A stretch of DNA of 64,000 bases from Geobacter sp. AOG1. GTDB taxonomy: Bacteria; Desulfobacterota; Desulfuromonadia; Geobacterales; Geobacteraceae. The stretch's first letter is position 1. The number at the start of each line of letters is the position of its first letter. Where the stretch lies: the NCBI RefSeq assembly GCF_019972315.1, contig NZ_BLIZ01000001.1, forward strand, positions 310,001 to 374,000, given 5' to 3'. The notes beneath the pieces are model-generated. The model saw only the letters and a program-made list of their open reading frames with translations. It was not told where the DNA came from and searched no databases. This document shows, piece after piece, positions 17,333 through 24,800 of this stretch. Position numbers and translations under genes: made by a program.

Positions 17333-17535
17333 CCATCTACATGACCGACCACGAAGTATCCGCATACCTGCATAACCTGGGGCTGGAAATCAAGCGGTCT
17401 ACCCTCCAGCAATGGAGACACACCGGAGGCGGTCCCAGCTACATCAAGATCAAGTCAAAGGTTCGTTACACCCAAGAGTCAGTAGACGCATGGCTCAATT
17501 CGTTCAAGTTGCAGAAATCTACAAGCGAGGAATAG
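17329..17535 (+). CDS. Second AlpA/excisionase-like helix-turn-helix protein
   Basis: The 68-residue protein has the same HTH_17 plan as the protein at 11644: helix-turn-helix (MTDHEVSAYLHNLGLEIKRSTLQQWRHT), then GGGPSYIKIKSKVRYTQESVDAWL. It is translationally coupled to the 48-residue gene before it. With two such proteins in one element, one may serve as excisionase and the other as a transcription switch; which does which cannot be told from sequence. Confidence 0.7.
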   Translation: MTIYMTDHEVSAYLHNLGLEIKRSTLQQWRHTGGGPSYIKIKSKVRYTQESVDAWLNSFKLQKSTSEE

Positions 17536-17619
17536 GGCAGGAACTACCGCAGTGAGTTTTCTGACATTGTAAAAAAAGCGAAGGCCAAGATTGAAACACA
17601 GGGGAAGAGAGAGCCAAGA

Positions 17620-17645
17620 GGGGTATGGGAAACCATGCCCCTTTT
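17620..17645 (+). terminator. Hairpin terminator
   Basis: GGGGTATGG and CCATGCCCC (one G-U pair) enclose a GAAA loop and are followed by TTTTCTT. It lies between the second AlpA-like gene and the gene at 17691. The rest of 17536-17690 shows no supported gene. Confidence 0.55.
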
Positions 17646-17690
17646 CTTGTGGTACACTTGGAGCGTCCTCACGAAAAGGAGGGGCCGGCT

Positions 17691-17996
17691 ATGCTAATCA
17701 ATCAGGAGCAGCGACTACAGATGATCGAGCAGGCGATGAAGGACAAAGCGCCGAAGATGTTCCGGGAACTGAAGGCAGCGGGGAAACTCCAATCGTTTCT
17801 AGGGGACCACGAAGCGGCAATGATGGAGAGCTTCTACGAAGCTTACGCGGAAGCCAGGACACCGATACTGAGTCGGACGGACCCCGACCAGTTGAAGAGG
17901 GAACAGGACTTGTTCGCGGCACAGCGGGAAGCGTGGGACGACGCAATAGCGACGTGGACGGAGTTTCAGGACGAGACTACCGAATCCATCATGTAG
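17691..17996 (+). CDS. Small hypothetical protein
   Basis: The 101-residue protein is helical and acidic (EQRLQMIEQAMKDKAPKMFRELKAAGKLQSFL, QREAWDDAIATWTEFQDE). AAGGAGG at 17676-17682 selects the ATG at 17691 over an in-frame start 66 bases earlier. Its end overlaps by 8 bp the end of the convergent gene on the other strand. No known family is recognised. Confidence 0.5.
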   Translation: MLINQEQRLQMIEQAMKDKAPKMFRELKAAGKLQSFLGDHEAAMMESFYEAYAEARTPILSRTDPDQLKREQDLFAAQREAWDDAIATWTEFQDETTESIM

Positions 17997-18387
17997 AGAT
18001 TGTTATGGTAACACCGTATTTTCTCTTGATTTCATTTATGGCTAGAACGATTTCATCACTTGCACCGGTTAAGGCCACAAGCGGATTATCAACAGAGTTC
18101 CATCGACCTCCAGGAAACAAATTCGACATGCTTGGATCCATCCCGTAGCAAGAAAATGCCATAGCAACCATTCCATAGTAAGCACCTTCGGGCATAGTTT
18201 CCGCGTAAGACTGTAATTGGCTCAGAGGGATACCCCCGGCCACAAGTAATTCTGCTGTCTTGGCACAGATAATACGTTGCTCTTCTTCACTGAGGGATAG
18301 AAACATGTGTTTCGCCGCAAGAGCGTTCTTTGCTGCTGCGAGTTTACCAGGTCCTGTTCTCCCGAACAATGCATTCAAGAATCCCAT
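17989..18387 (-). CDS. Hypothetical protein, only minus-strand gene of the element
   Basis: The 132-residue protein has a GGAGGGG ribosome site before its ATG. It begins MGFLNALFGRTGPGKLAAAKNALAAKHMF, with a helical SLSEEEQRIICAKTAELLVAGG region and a C-terminal NPLVALTGASDEIVLAINEIKRKYG segment. No membrane span or catalytic motif is evident. As the only gene facing away from attR, and with its own AT-rich upstream region, it fits the place where satellites and prophages carry accessory (often anti-phage) cargo; this is position-based inference only. Confidence 0.5.
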   Translation of the reverse strand: MGFLNALFGRTGPGKLAAAKNALAAKHMFLSLSEEEQRIICAKTAELLVAGGIPLSQLQSYAETMPEGAYYGMVAMAFSCYGMDPSMSNLFPGGRWNSVDNPLVALTGASDEIVLAINEIKRKYGVTITIST

Positions 18388-18656
18388 TACCTCTCCCCTC
18401 CTTGCACATATTTATATTTAAATTGTCTTAATACTCTTCCTCTGTATACGAGTCAAGGAAGTACAAGGATGAAAACAAAAAAAGCCGGCTCACTCTTGGG
18501 AAAGTGGTCGCTTTTTTCGTTCCTGGCGGGTCGATCAGATTGTCAGGAATTGTCAGGAATGAGTGAAAATCCTGGGGGATAAAAAGAGGGGGTTTTCTGC
18601 CTGTTCGTACCTATATCGTACCTATGAATTATAACTTGCTGTTATTACGCAAACTA
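18388..18656. other. Right-end non-coding region of the element
   Basis: This 269-bp stretch holds an AT-rich probable promoter region for the minus-strand gene, a tandem repeat ATTGTCAGGA at 18539-18558, and two CGTACCT iterons (18606-18612 and 18617-18623) in a 21-bp block identical to 8834-8854. A 37-codon frame at 18469 exists but lacks support. Confidence 0.5.
18604..18624. repeat. CGTACCT iteron block near attR
   Basis: This 21-bp block is identical to 8834-8854 and contains two CGTACCT heptamers. It lies 32 bp from the att repeat, so it is likely a recombinase arm site. Confidence 0.6.
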
Positions 18657-18697
18657 TCAAGAATTTTCTCTACAAGACGGTGAAGATATGACGGGTT
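18657..18697 (+). repeat. attR: 41-bp direct repeat at the right end of the element
   Basis: Identical to 8679-8719. It contains a displaced copy of the final codons and stop of the sigma-54 regulator gene, with no coding sequence before it. Confidence 0.9.
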
Positions 18698-18706
18698 TGC
18701 ACTAGC

Positions 18707-18973
18707 CTAAAGTTTCCGTATTTCGTTGAACGTCAAGGCAATAGAGGAAGGCTCAACCCGTACAACTTTACAGGAATATTCGTGAAGAGGTTTCACCTCT
18801 ACTCTAAATTCGCAATTATCACCAACGTGAATGTCGGTGTGCGGGACCGATATATTCAAAAGAGCACCACTATAAGAAATATTCTTGACCTTGGCAGGGT
18901 AATACCAATCTTCCAGGTACAGTCGACAGTTCTCTTCACAATCGACCCTGCAGTGGTGCCTGTGTTCTCGCAT
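18707..18973 (-). CDS. PilZ domain protein
   Basis: The 88-residue protein is a stand-alone PilZ domain, which binds cyclic di-GMP. RHHCR near residue 5 supplies RxxxR, and NISYSGAL near residue 30 supplies NxSxxG. The ATG at 18973 is chosen because GGAGGG lies 7 bases before it and because it aligns with the start of the neighbouring paralogue; an earlier in-frame ATG at 19012 overlaps that gene. Its stop is only 10 bp from attR, so before integration it directly followed the sigma-54 regulator gene in convergent orientation. Confidence 0.8.
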   Translation of the reverse strand: MREHRHHCRVDCEENCRLYLEDWYYPAKVKNISYSGALLNISVPHTDIHVGDNCEFRVEVKPLHEYSCKVVRVEPSSIALTFNEIRKL

Positions 18974-19008
18974 AGCACACCCTCCAGTCCCTACATGATT
19001 ATACGGAC

Positions 19009-19296
19009 TCAATGCACAACAGCTTTAAGTTTATTCACGCCGGTAAACTTTAAGGCAATATTTGAAGCCTCTACCCGTACAACTTCACAAGAATATTCAC
19101 CAAGGGAATCCCCATCCATACTCATGCTAACTTCACAAGAATCACCAATGTGAAGGTCCGGGGGCGGAGCGTAGAAATTCACAAGAGCGCCCTCAGAAGA
19201 GATATTCTTGATTCTGGCCAAGTAATACCAATTCCCCAGACGCAGTTGACAGTTCTTTACGTAATCTGCCCTATTGTGATGCCTATGTTTTGACAT
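19009..19296 (-). CDS. PilZ domain protein (paralogue)
   Basis: This 95-residue protein is clearly paralogous to the one at 18707 (HRHHNR, WYYLARIKNISSEGALVNF, HIGDSCEV, EYSCEVVRVEASNIAL). Both c-di-GMP motifs, RxxxR and NxSxxG, are intact. The two genes are 35 bp apart and probably co-transcribed, suggesting a tandem duplication of a c-di-GMP effector. No partner domain is present, so the output is unknown. The 233 bp upstream contain no gene, only a terminator for the next gene and an AT-rich probable promoter. Confidence 0.8.
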   Translation of the reverse strand: MSKHRHHNRADYVKNCQLRLGNWYYLARIKNISSEGALVNFYAPPPDLHIGDSCEVSMSMDGDSLGEYSCEVVRVEASNIALKFTGVNKLKAVVH

Positions 19297-19466
19297 GACA
19301 ACCCATCAATTCACAAAGCTTTTTGTTAAACCGTATTAATTACAAAAGTACCATAGCATCAAATTATAGCAACTCAAGAGCAATAAAGAGGCCGGAGCCC
19401 ACGACAGGAAGCCACCCCACCGCCACAATCTGGTGGGGAGAGTTGTGTCAGACCTTCGAACCACAT

Positions 19467-19505
19467 AAAAAAAACCGGCTCCCCTAGGGGAAAGGGGCCG
19501 GTTCT
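19467..19505 (-). terminator. Rho-independent terminator of the receiver-like gene
   Basis: On the minus strand GAACCGGCCCC pairs with GGGGAGCCGGTT, followed by a run of Ts (As at 19467-19473 on the plus strand). It lies just after the stop at 19530. Confidence 0.75.
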
Positions 19506-19529
19506 TCTCATGAACTATCAAGAACTTTT

Positions 19530-20267
19530 TCAGGCGCGCCGACGAAGGTAAGAAAGAAACTCCTCCTGAGAAAGTTCCTTCTTCCGGACCAGGTGTTCGA
19601 TCTGACGACTCATGGCTCCTCGTTCTCCCTGCTTCATCCCGTCCTTCACGAGAACGAAGAAGGGAATGTTGCGGGTCTGGGGATAGAGGCGGTAGCGGTC
19701 GATAAGCTCGAAGGCCGACATGTCGGGAAGCATGAGGGTACAAAAGATCAGGTACTGGCGGCCGGTGGTGGCGAGCGCCATTCCTTCCTTGCCGGTGTAG
19801 GCGTTGACCACCTCGAAACCGAGGGCCTCCATCGCCTTGGAAACTTTTTCCTCACCCTTGCGGGAGATGAGGAGAGCCTGCAGGTCGTAGTCTTCCACGT
19901 CTTCGGTGAGGCCAAGCACCGCAAGCCGCTCGGCGAGATAATCACCCTCCACCGGGAGGGTGAAGAAACCCGATACGGGAAAGACCCCGCCGACCCTTCC
20001 TTTCTCGCTGAGGAACACCGGAAGGACCGGAATATCGCGGGTTGCAGGATCGTGCTTCATGGCAAGCAGGATTCCCCAACCGTCGGTGGAATGGGGAGAC
20101 AGGTCGAGGACCACCCCAAGCGGCCTTCCGTTGGCCAGTTCGTTGAGCTCCGCAACGCGGGTGCCGTAGCCGGCAACCGCCAGATAGCGCCCCACGATTT
20201 CGCCCCGTTCCGGCCGGTCGCCCAGCCCCAGTATCCAGAGTTCCCGTTCAATCGCTGTTGCAGCCAT
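19530..20267 (-). CDS. Tandem receiver-like (response-regulator fold) protein
   Basis: The 245-residue protein appears to hold two receiver-like units, about residues 8-105 and 120-240, with no output domain. The second unit is the clearer: ALLISRKGEEKVSKAMEALGFEVVNAYTGKEGMALATTGRQYLIFCTLMLPDMSAFELIDRYRLYPQTRNIPFFVLVKD. The usual phospho-acceptor position reads CTLMLPDM rather than D-x-x-M-P, so phosphorylation is doubtful. The ATG at 20267 follows GGGAG by 6 bases. It may be a signalling adaptor or pseudo-receiver. It is divergent from the DUF362 gene. Confidence 0.65.
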   Translation of the reverse strand: MAATAIERELWILGLGDRPERGEIVGRYLAVAGYGTRVAELNELANGRPLGVVLDLSPHSTDGWGILLAMKHDPATRDIPVLPVFLSEKGRVGGVFPVSGFFTLPVEGDYLAERLAVLGLTEDVEDYDLQALLISRKGEEKVSKAMEALGFEVVNAYTGKEGMALATTGRQYLIFCTLMLPDMSAFELIDRYRLYPQTRNIPFFVLVKDGMKQGERGAMSRQIEHLVRKKELSQEEFLSYLRRRA

Positions 20268-20342
20268 AGACGCTCCCGTCATGTCAGCGTTCATCGTCCT
20301 TAATGTAAGTAGATACCACATTTTCCGCCCGCCGCAAAGAAA

Positions 20343-20407
20343 GTTTCTCCGCGAACGCCTCTGCCCCGTTGAAAACGGCGCCGGTATGTGGTAGCGTTCG
20401 GAGAAAC
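20343..20407. promoter_or_regulatory. Imperfect long inverted repeat upstream of the DUF362 gene
   Basis: GTTTCTCC-GC-GAACG at 20343-20357 is matched by CGTTC-GGAGAAAC at 20395-20407, with 13 paired bases and a 37-bp spacer. It lies 60 bp before the DUF362 start in the divergent intergenic region and could be an operator pair or a leader hairpin. Confidence 0.35.
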
Positions 20408-20467
20408 GCGATCGGAAAGTTTACATCGGTCACTGGTCCCGATCCCGGCTTTCAAGGAGAAACAGCC

Positions 20468-21574
20468 ATGTCAAGCAACGTTTATTTCGCCGATATGCGC
20501 GCCGGCCACAAGGAAAATCTGTTCAGCAAGATCGGCCGGCTCATGCAGGAGTGCGGTATCAGGGAGCGGGTCGCCCCCGGCGACCTGGTGGCGGTCAAGG
20601 TCCATTTCGGCGAGCGGGGAAACCATGCCTTCGTCCGCCCCATATTCGTCCGGCGAGTGGTGGAGGAGATCAATAACTGCGGCGCCAGCCCTTTCCTGAC
20701 CGATTCATCCACCCTTTATCCGGGGGAACGGAAAGAGGCGGTTTCAGCCCTCACCTGCGCCATCGAAAACGGTTTTGCCTATGCGGTGGTCGGTGCCCCC
20801 CTCATCATGAGTGATGGGCTGCGCGGCCACACGGCAGTTAAGGTCTCCATCCCCGGAGAATTGCTCCAGACCGTTGAAATCGGAGCGGAGATCGTGGAGG
20901 CGGACGCCCTCGTGGCAGTCTCTCACTTCAAGTGCCACGAACTGACCGGGTTCGGCGGCGTGCTGAAGAATCTCGGCATGGGATGCGCCAGCCGGCAGGG
21001 AAAACTGACTCAGCACTCCAACGTGGCCCCCAAGGTAGCGGAAAAGTTCTGCACCGGCTGCGCCCTCTGCCTCAAGGCCTGCGTCCACGACGCCATCGCC
21101 ATCATCGAGGGAAAGGCCCGAATCGACGCGGAAAAGTGCACCGGCTGCGGCCGCTGCATCACCACCTGCCAGGTTAAGGCAATCAACATCCAGTGGAACG
21201 AGGCCGCTCCTCTGGTCATGAAGAAGATGAGCGAGTTCGCCATGGGGGCAGTCCGGGGGAAGGAGCACAAGTCCCTGTTCATAAACTTCATCACCCAGGT
21301 ATCCCCCGCCTGCGACTGTTACGGTCACGCCGACGCCCCCATCGTCAACGACATCGGCATCTGCGCCTCCACCGACCCGGTGGCCCTCGACCAAGCCTGT
21401 GCCGACCTGGTCAACGCCGCACGCGGCAACCCGGACACGGCCCTCACCAGCGGCCTTGAGCCGGGGGGAGACAAGTTCCGCGGCGTCCACCCCGACATCG
21501 ACTGGGAGATTCAGCTGGAGCACGGCGAAACAATCGGCCTGGGAACACGGAAGTACGAACTGGTGAAAATTTAA
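20468..21574 (+). CDS. DUF362 domain protein with two [4Fe-4S] ferredoxin motifs
   Basis: The 368-residue protein has a DUF362 domain split by a ferredoxin insert. SSNVYFADMRAGHKENLFSKIGRL and VKVHFGERGNHAFVRP begin the DUF362 part. CTGCALCLKAC (about 194) and CTGCGRCITTC (about 224) are classical 2[4Fe-4S] binding motifs. The C-terminal part SPACDCYGHADAPIVNDIGICASTDPVALDQACADL is the conserved DUF362 end. It is a cytoplasmic iron-sulfur protein, probably electron transfer; the substrate is unknown. AAGGAG at 20454 selects the ATG at 20468 over a longer in-frame start. Confidence 0.85.
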   Translation: MSSNVYFADMRAGHKENLFSKIGRLMQECGIRERVAPGDLVAVKVHFGERGNHAFVRPIFVRRVVEEINNCGASPFLTDSSTLYPGERKEAVSALTCAIENGFAYAVVGAPLIMSDGLRGHTAVKVSIPGELLQTVEIGAEIVEADALVAVSHFKCHELTGFGGVLKNLGMGCASRQGKLTQHSNVAPKVAEKFCTGCALCLKACVHDAIAIIEGKARIDAEKCTGCGRCITTCQVKAINIQWNEAAPLVMKKMSEFAMGAVRGKEHKSLFINFITQVSPACDCYGHADAPIVNDIGICASTDPVALDQACADLVNAARGNPDTALTSGLEPGGDKFRGVHPDIDWEIQLEHGETIGLGTRKYELVKI

Positions 21575-21593
21575 CCGCAACTTGCCAAGGACG

Positions 21594-21626
21594 AAAAAGG
21601 CCGGGGATTATTCCCCCGGCCTTTTT
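21594..21626 (+). terminator. Bidirectional rho-independent terminator
   Basis: AAAAAGGCCGGGG and CCCCGGCCTTTTT are perfect 13-bp arms around a 7-base loop. It terminates the DUF362 gene and can also act on the minus-strand peptide/cytochrome unit. Confidence 0.85.
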
Positions 21627-21687
21627 CGTATTGGTTCATGCACATCAGGTTTACAAACGGAAGTGCATTACAAGTTAACCAAATAAC

Positions 21688-21717
21688 AAGAGGTGGAGCC
21701 TTCAGGCCCCACCTCTT
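21688..21717 (-). terminator. Hairpin downstream of peptide gene 1
   Basis: AAGAGGTGG-GCCT pairs with AGGC-CCACCTCTT, with one central mismatch. It is 30 bp past the peptide stop and resembles the hairpin after peptide gene 3 at 61520-61545. The T-run on the minus strand is weak. Confidence 0.5.
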
Positions 21718-21747
21718 TGAATTACGACACAACATGGTGCACCTTAT

Positions 21748-21810
21748 TTAGCAGGGATGCACATTCGCTGAACCAACCACCTTCGGTTTCGTGTAGGTCT
21801 GCTTTTTCAT
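21748..21810 (-). CDS. 20-residue HPC peptide 1, candidate GeoRSP precursor peptide
   Basis: The frame encodes MKKQTYTKPKVVGSANVHPC and ends TGC TAA. AAAGGAGA precedes the ATG by about 8 bases, which is a strong ribosome site. Three related peptides of identical length occur in the window (40365, 41572, 61585), and the one at 61585 has the same amino-acid sequence. This conservation at the protein level makes it a real gene despite its size. The YTKPKV segment resembles the YxxPxL recognition motif in leaders bound by PqqD-like domains, and a PqqD/radical-SAM pair is encoded at 31809-33135. It lies 70 bp downstream of a giant cytochrome gene and is probably co-transcribed with it. Confidence 0.75.
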   Translation of the reverse strand: MKKQTYTKPKVVGSANVHPC

Positions 21811-21880
21811 CGTTTCATCTCCTTTCCGCACTCACTTGCCGTTTGTGCAAGAGTTGGACCTCGTCTCTCTTCAAGTCACC

Positions 21881-24800
21881 TTACCATGGTGTTTTTGAGT
21901 TCCAGCGCTGCTTCATGGGATAGGTGGTATCTATTGTGTTGGCGTTGTCATGGCAGCTGTTGAACGCCCCGGTAGATGTATTGCCCCACCACCACTGTCC
22001 CGGATTCTGGGCCGACTGGCGTGGGTTGGATGGCGGCAGCGGACTGTAGTACCCGCCACCGATCGGGAACCGGCCCCGCCCTTTCCCGCACTGGCCGGTT
22101 GTTACTTCATGAAAACCATCATCGGTCGGGCTGGCGTAGCCGGTTGAACTTACGACACCGGCAACAGTCGCTACACCAACTATGCCAGTGGTCCCCTTTT
22201 GCCCCCGGTGCTCGAAGTTGAGACAGTTGACGGCCATGAGGCGGGGCAACCGGTAGTTGTGGGGGGCATGGCACTTGGAACAGGTATAGGAGTGAACCTT
22301 GTTGTTCGCATTGCCATCCGCCGCCGTGGATGTCGTTGCCCATCCCTTTACCGTGCCATGAATTCTGGACCGCGATTTCCAGGCGTCCGGCGCCACGTTC
22401 TGGCCCGCCTTGGGTGCCAGTAGCGTCTTGCTGTGGCAGTTGAGGCAGAGACCGCCAAACTGGGTGTCCGTCTCCTTAATCCGGTTCGTGGTATCGGCGA
22501 GGTTCCATTTCGTGGCGGTTTGCGCGGTCCCGAAGTTGACCTCGTTTGCGGTGGTGGAGCCGCCGAAGGTGTTCTGGTCGATATGGTACCGTGGTGTACT
22601 GCTCACATTCTGCTGGTTTGGCCGCGTTGTGTTTGAACCGCCATGGTTCGTCCCGCCACGCGACTCATTGGTATTCACCGGAGTGGCGTCCTCCTTGTAG
22701 GGAGAGGTCATCCAGGTCCCTTTCAGCAACGGTACCGAGTACGCCTGGTTGAGGGTCGGACTGACACCGTGCGGGTCGTGGCACGGCGTGCAGAGCCCGT
22801 TGATCTGGTGCTGGGCGTCGGGAGGGTTGTCCAGCACCGATGAGGCGCCGAAATGGCCACCCTTGTTTGCAACTACGGTGGCTTTATAGGCAAACCTCTG
22901 GGCGGGGCCGAAATAATCGCCGGCAACGGTCGGGGTTTTGAAATACGGAGAATCCCAGTACCCCATGATGCGCTGCGATGCGCCAAATGTACCGCTATAT
23001 CCCCACGGCAGTGTCGCGCCGGCGGTGGAGTTCAGGTGGCAGTCGAAGCAGAGTCCCGCGCCCGGATTGTATTTGGCGTTGGCAGTGGTGGAATCGGACG
23101 AGGGCTGGTAATTGGCGGTGTAGCCGCCGATACCGTTGTCCGTGTCCTTCAGAAGCGCGCCATGGTTGCGCCCCGTGGCGCTGGAATAGTTGCTGGTGAT
23201 CCCTTTGACCGTCGAACCGTGGGAGTTGTGGCAGTCATAGCAAAGGACGTTCACGGACCCGCCCGTGTTGGTTATTGGACCGTCCGTACCATTGGTAGTG
23301 TCCCAGCCACGCTTGTTGAGCGCAGAGTTGCCATGGGCTGAGAACGCCTTTATCACCGTATCCTTGGCATTGACGTTATGGGCGTTGGTCCCGGAGCTGG
23401 AGTACTTGCCCCATTTCACGCCGGCTGTCTGGGAATACCGCTCGTCGATGCTTTTGCCGTCCCACGCGTACTGCTGGGGGGTTTTCCCATCGCCGAATGG
23501 CTGGGCTGTGGCGCTCGCCGCACTATGGCAGCCGAGGCAGACTGCGTTGAGTTTCTGCATATCATGGCGTGTGCCGGTGGCGGAATATGGTACGAATGTC
23601 GTCGTGTTGCGCACCACGGGGCGTGCACCGCTCTGGTAAACGGCCAGATTGACCGGTGCACCCGATATTCTCATATCGTGATAGTTGACGTTGACCGTGC
23701 CGTCGCTGTTCGCTTCCCAGTGGCACTGGTAACAGTTCTGGTCCGCCACGCCGGCACCTTGGATATGGTGAGAATTGCCGCTGCTGAAAAAGCCCATGAC
23801 GGGAGCCCGCTTGTTGCGTTGAACGAACTTGTGGCAAACAGTACAGCCACCGATGGCCTTGAACCCCTGGTCATGCGGATGGCAGACGATGCAATCCACC
23901 TGCTGCGCCTTGTTCTCGTGGCTGACGGCCGCAGACATGTTCTGTCGGTGGTAGTTGGTCTGGGAGTGGCACACCTCGCAAATCTTGGTGGAACTGGTTA
24001 TTGCCGCCGAATAGACCCCGAAGCTCGGGTTCGTCCCATCATTGATCGTCGTCTTTGACTGGAACAGCACCGCGCTGCCGGGGAACGTGGTAGCATCCGG
24101 CGGAGTGAGCGTCACTCTGATCCGGGAGATGTTGGACGATCCCGGAATGTGGCAGGTGGTGCAGTCGAAGGCACCGTACTTGGCGCCAGGGATTCCCCAG
24201 CCGCCGTTGGCGCTCCAGTATGAAGCGCTCTTGGAACTGTTGGTCGCGTTGGTGCTGTTGTGGAGGAGTGCATTGTTGGCCCAGGCCGTCGCAATGAAGG
24301 TCGTCGCACTGTCGGACTGGGTGGTATGCCCCGAGCCACTCACGTTGACAGTCGACGTGAGGTTGTTGCCGCCAACAGCTGCCGCCTGGGCTTTTACCGT
24401 TAGGGTGGTGTTATATGTCGCTCCCGGAGCAAGTGCGCCGGTGGTAGCGCTCCCCAGAACGGACGGGAGAACGAAGCTTGCCGTGTTCCCCGTTTCCGTG
24501 CCAATAGCGATAGTGAAGGTGGTGCTGCCGCAGAACGCACTGTCGTTGTTCGTGACGGATAGCGTATAGACCGCCTGCTGACCAGGCTGAACGTTCGCAT
24601 TGGCGCTTAGGGTCACGGTCGGTGCGTTCGCCGTGCAGGTCCCTGCCGTGACGGTGAAGACCCCCGTGCCGGTGGCGGTGCCGCCAGGAGTCGTCACGGA
24701 CACGTTTTTGGCACCGGTCGTAGTTGCAGGAAGAACGGTAACCGGAACCGTGATCGTCGTTGCATTGACGACAGTGAAGGCGCCAAGTGCTATGTTGGCA

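Larger units (their letters stand above)
8679..18697 (+). mobile_element. Integrated phage-satellite-like (PICI-like) element
   Basis: The element is bounded by the 41-bp att repeats (one 9,978-bp period). Its gene order is integrase, unknown, AlpA-like, DUF5659-like, DnaD-like, DnaB helicase, two small Cys-motif proteins, two unknowns, small terminase subunit, then a separate promoter driving small genes and a second AlpA-like gene, and finally one gene on the opposite strand. No large terminase, portal, protease, major capsid or tail genes are recognisable. That pattern (int, alpA, replication, terS only) is characteristic of phage-inducible chromosomal islands. A decayed prophage is the main alternative. 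Base composition is less GC-rich than the flanking host genes. Confidence 0.75.

Noticed and set aside
18469-18582. 37-codon frame near the satellite's right end
   Set aside because: The upstream site is weak, the sequence includes a terminator-like GC-rich hairpin region, and no homologue within the window supports it.
8679-18697. Complete prophage
   Set aside because: No large terminase, portal, protease, major capsid, tail or lysis gene could be recognised.
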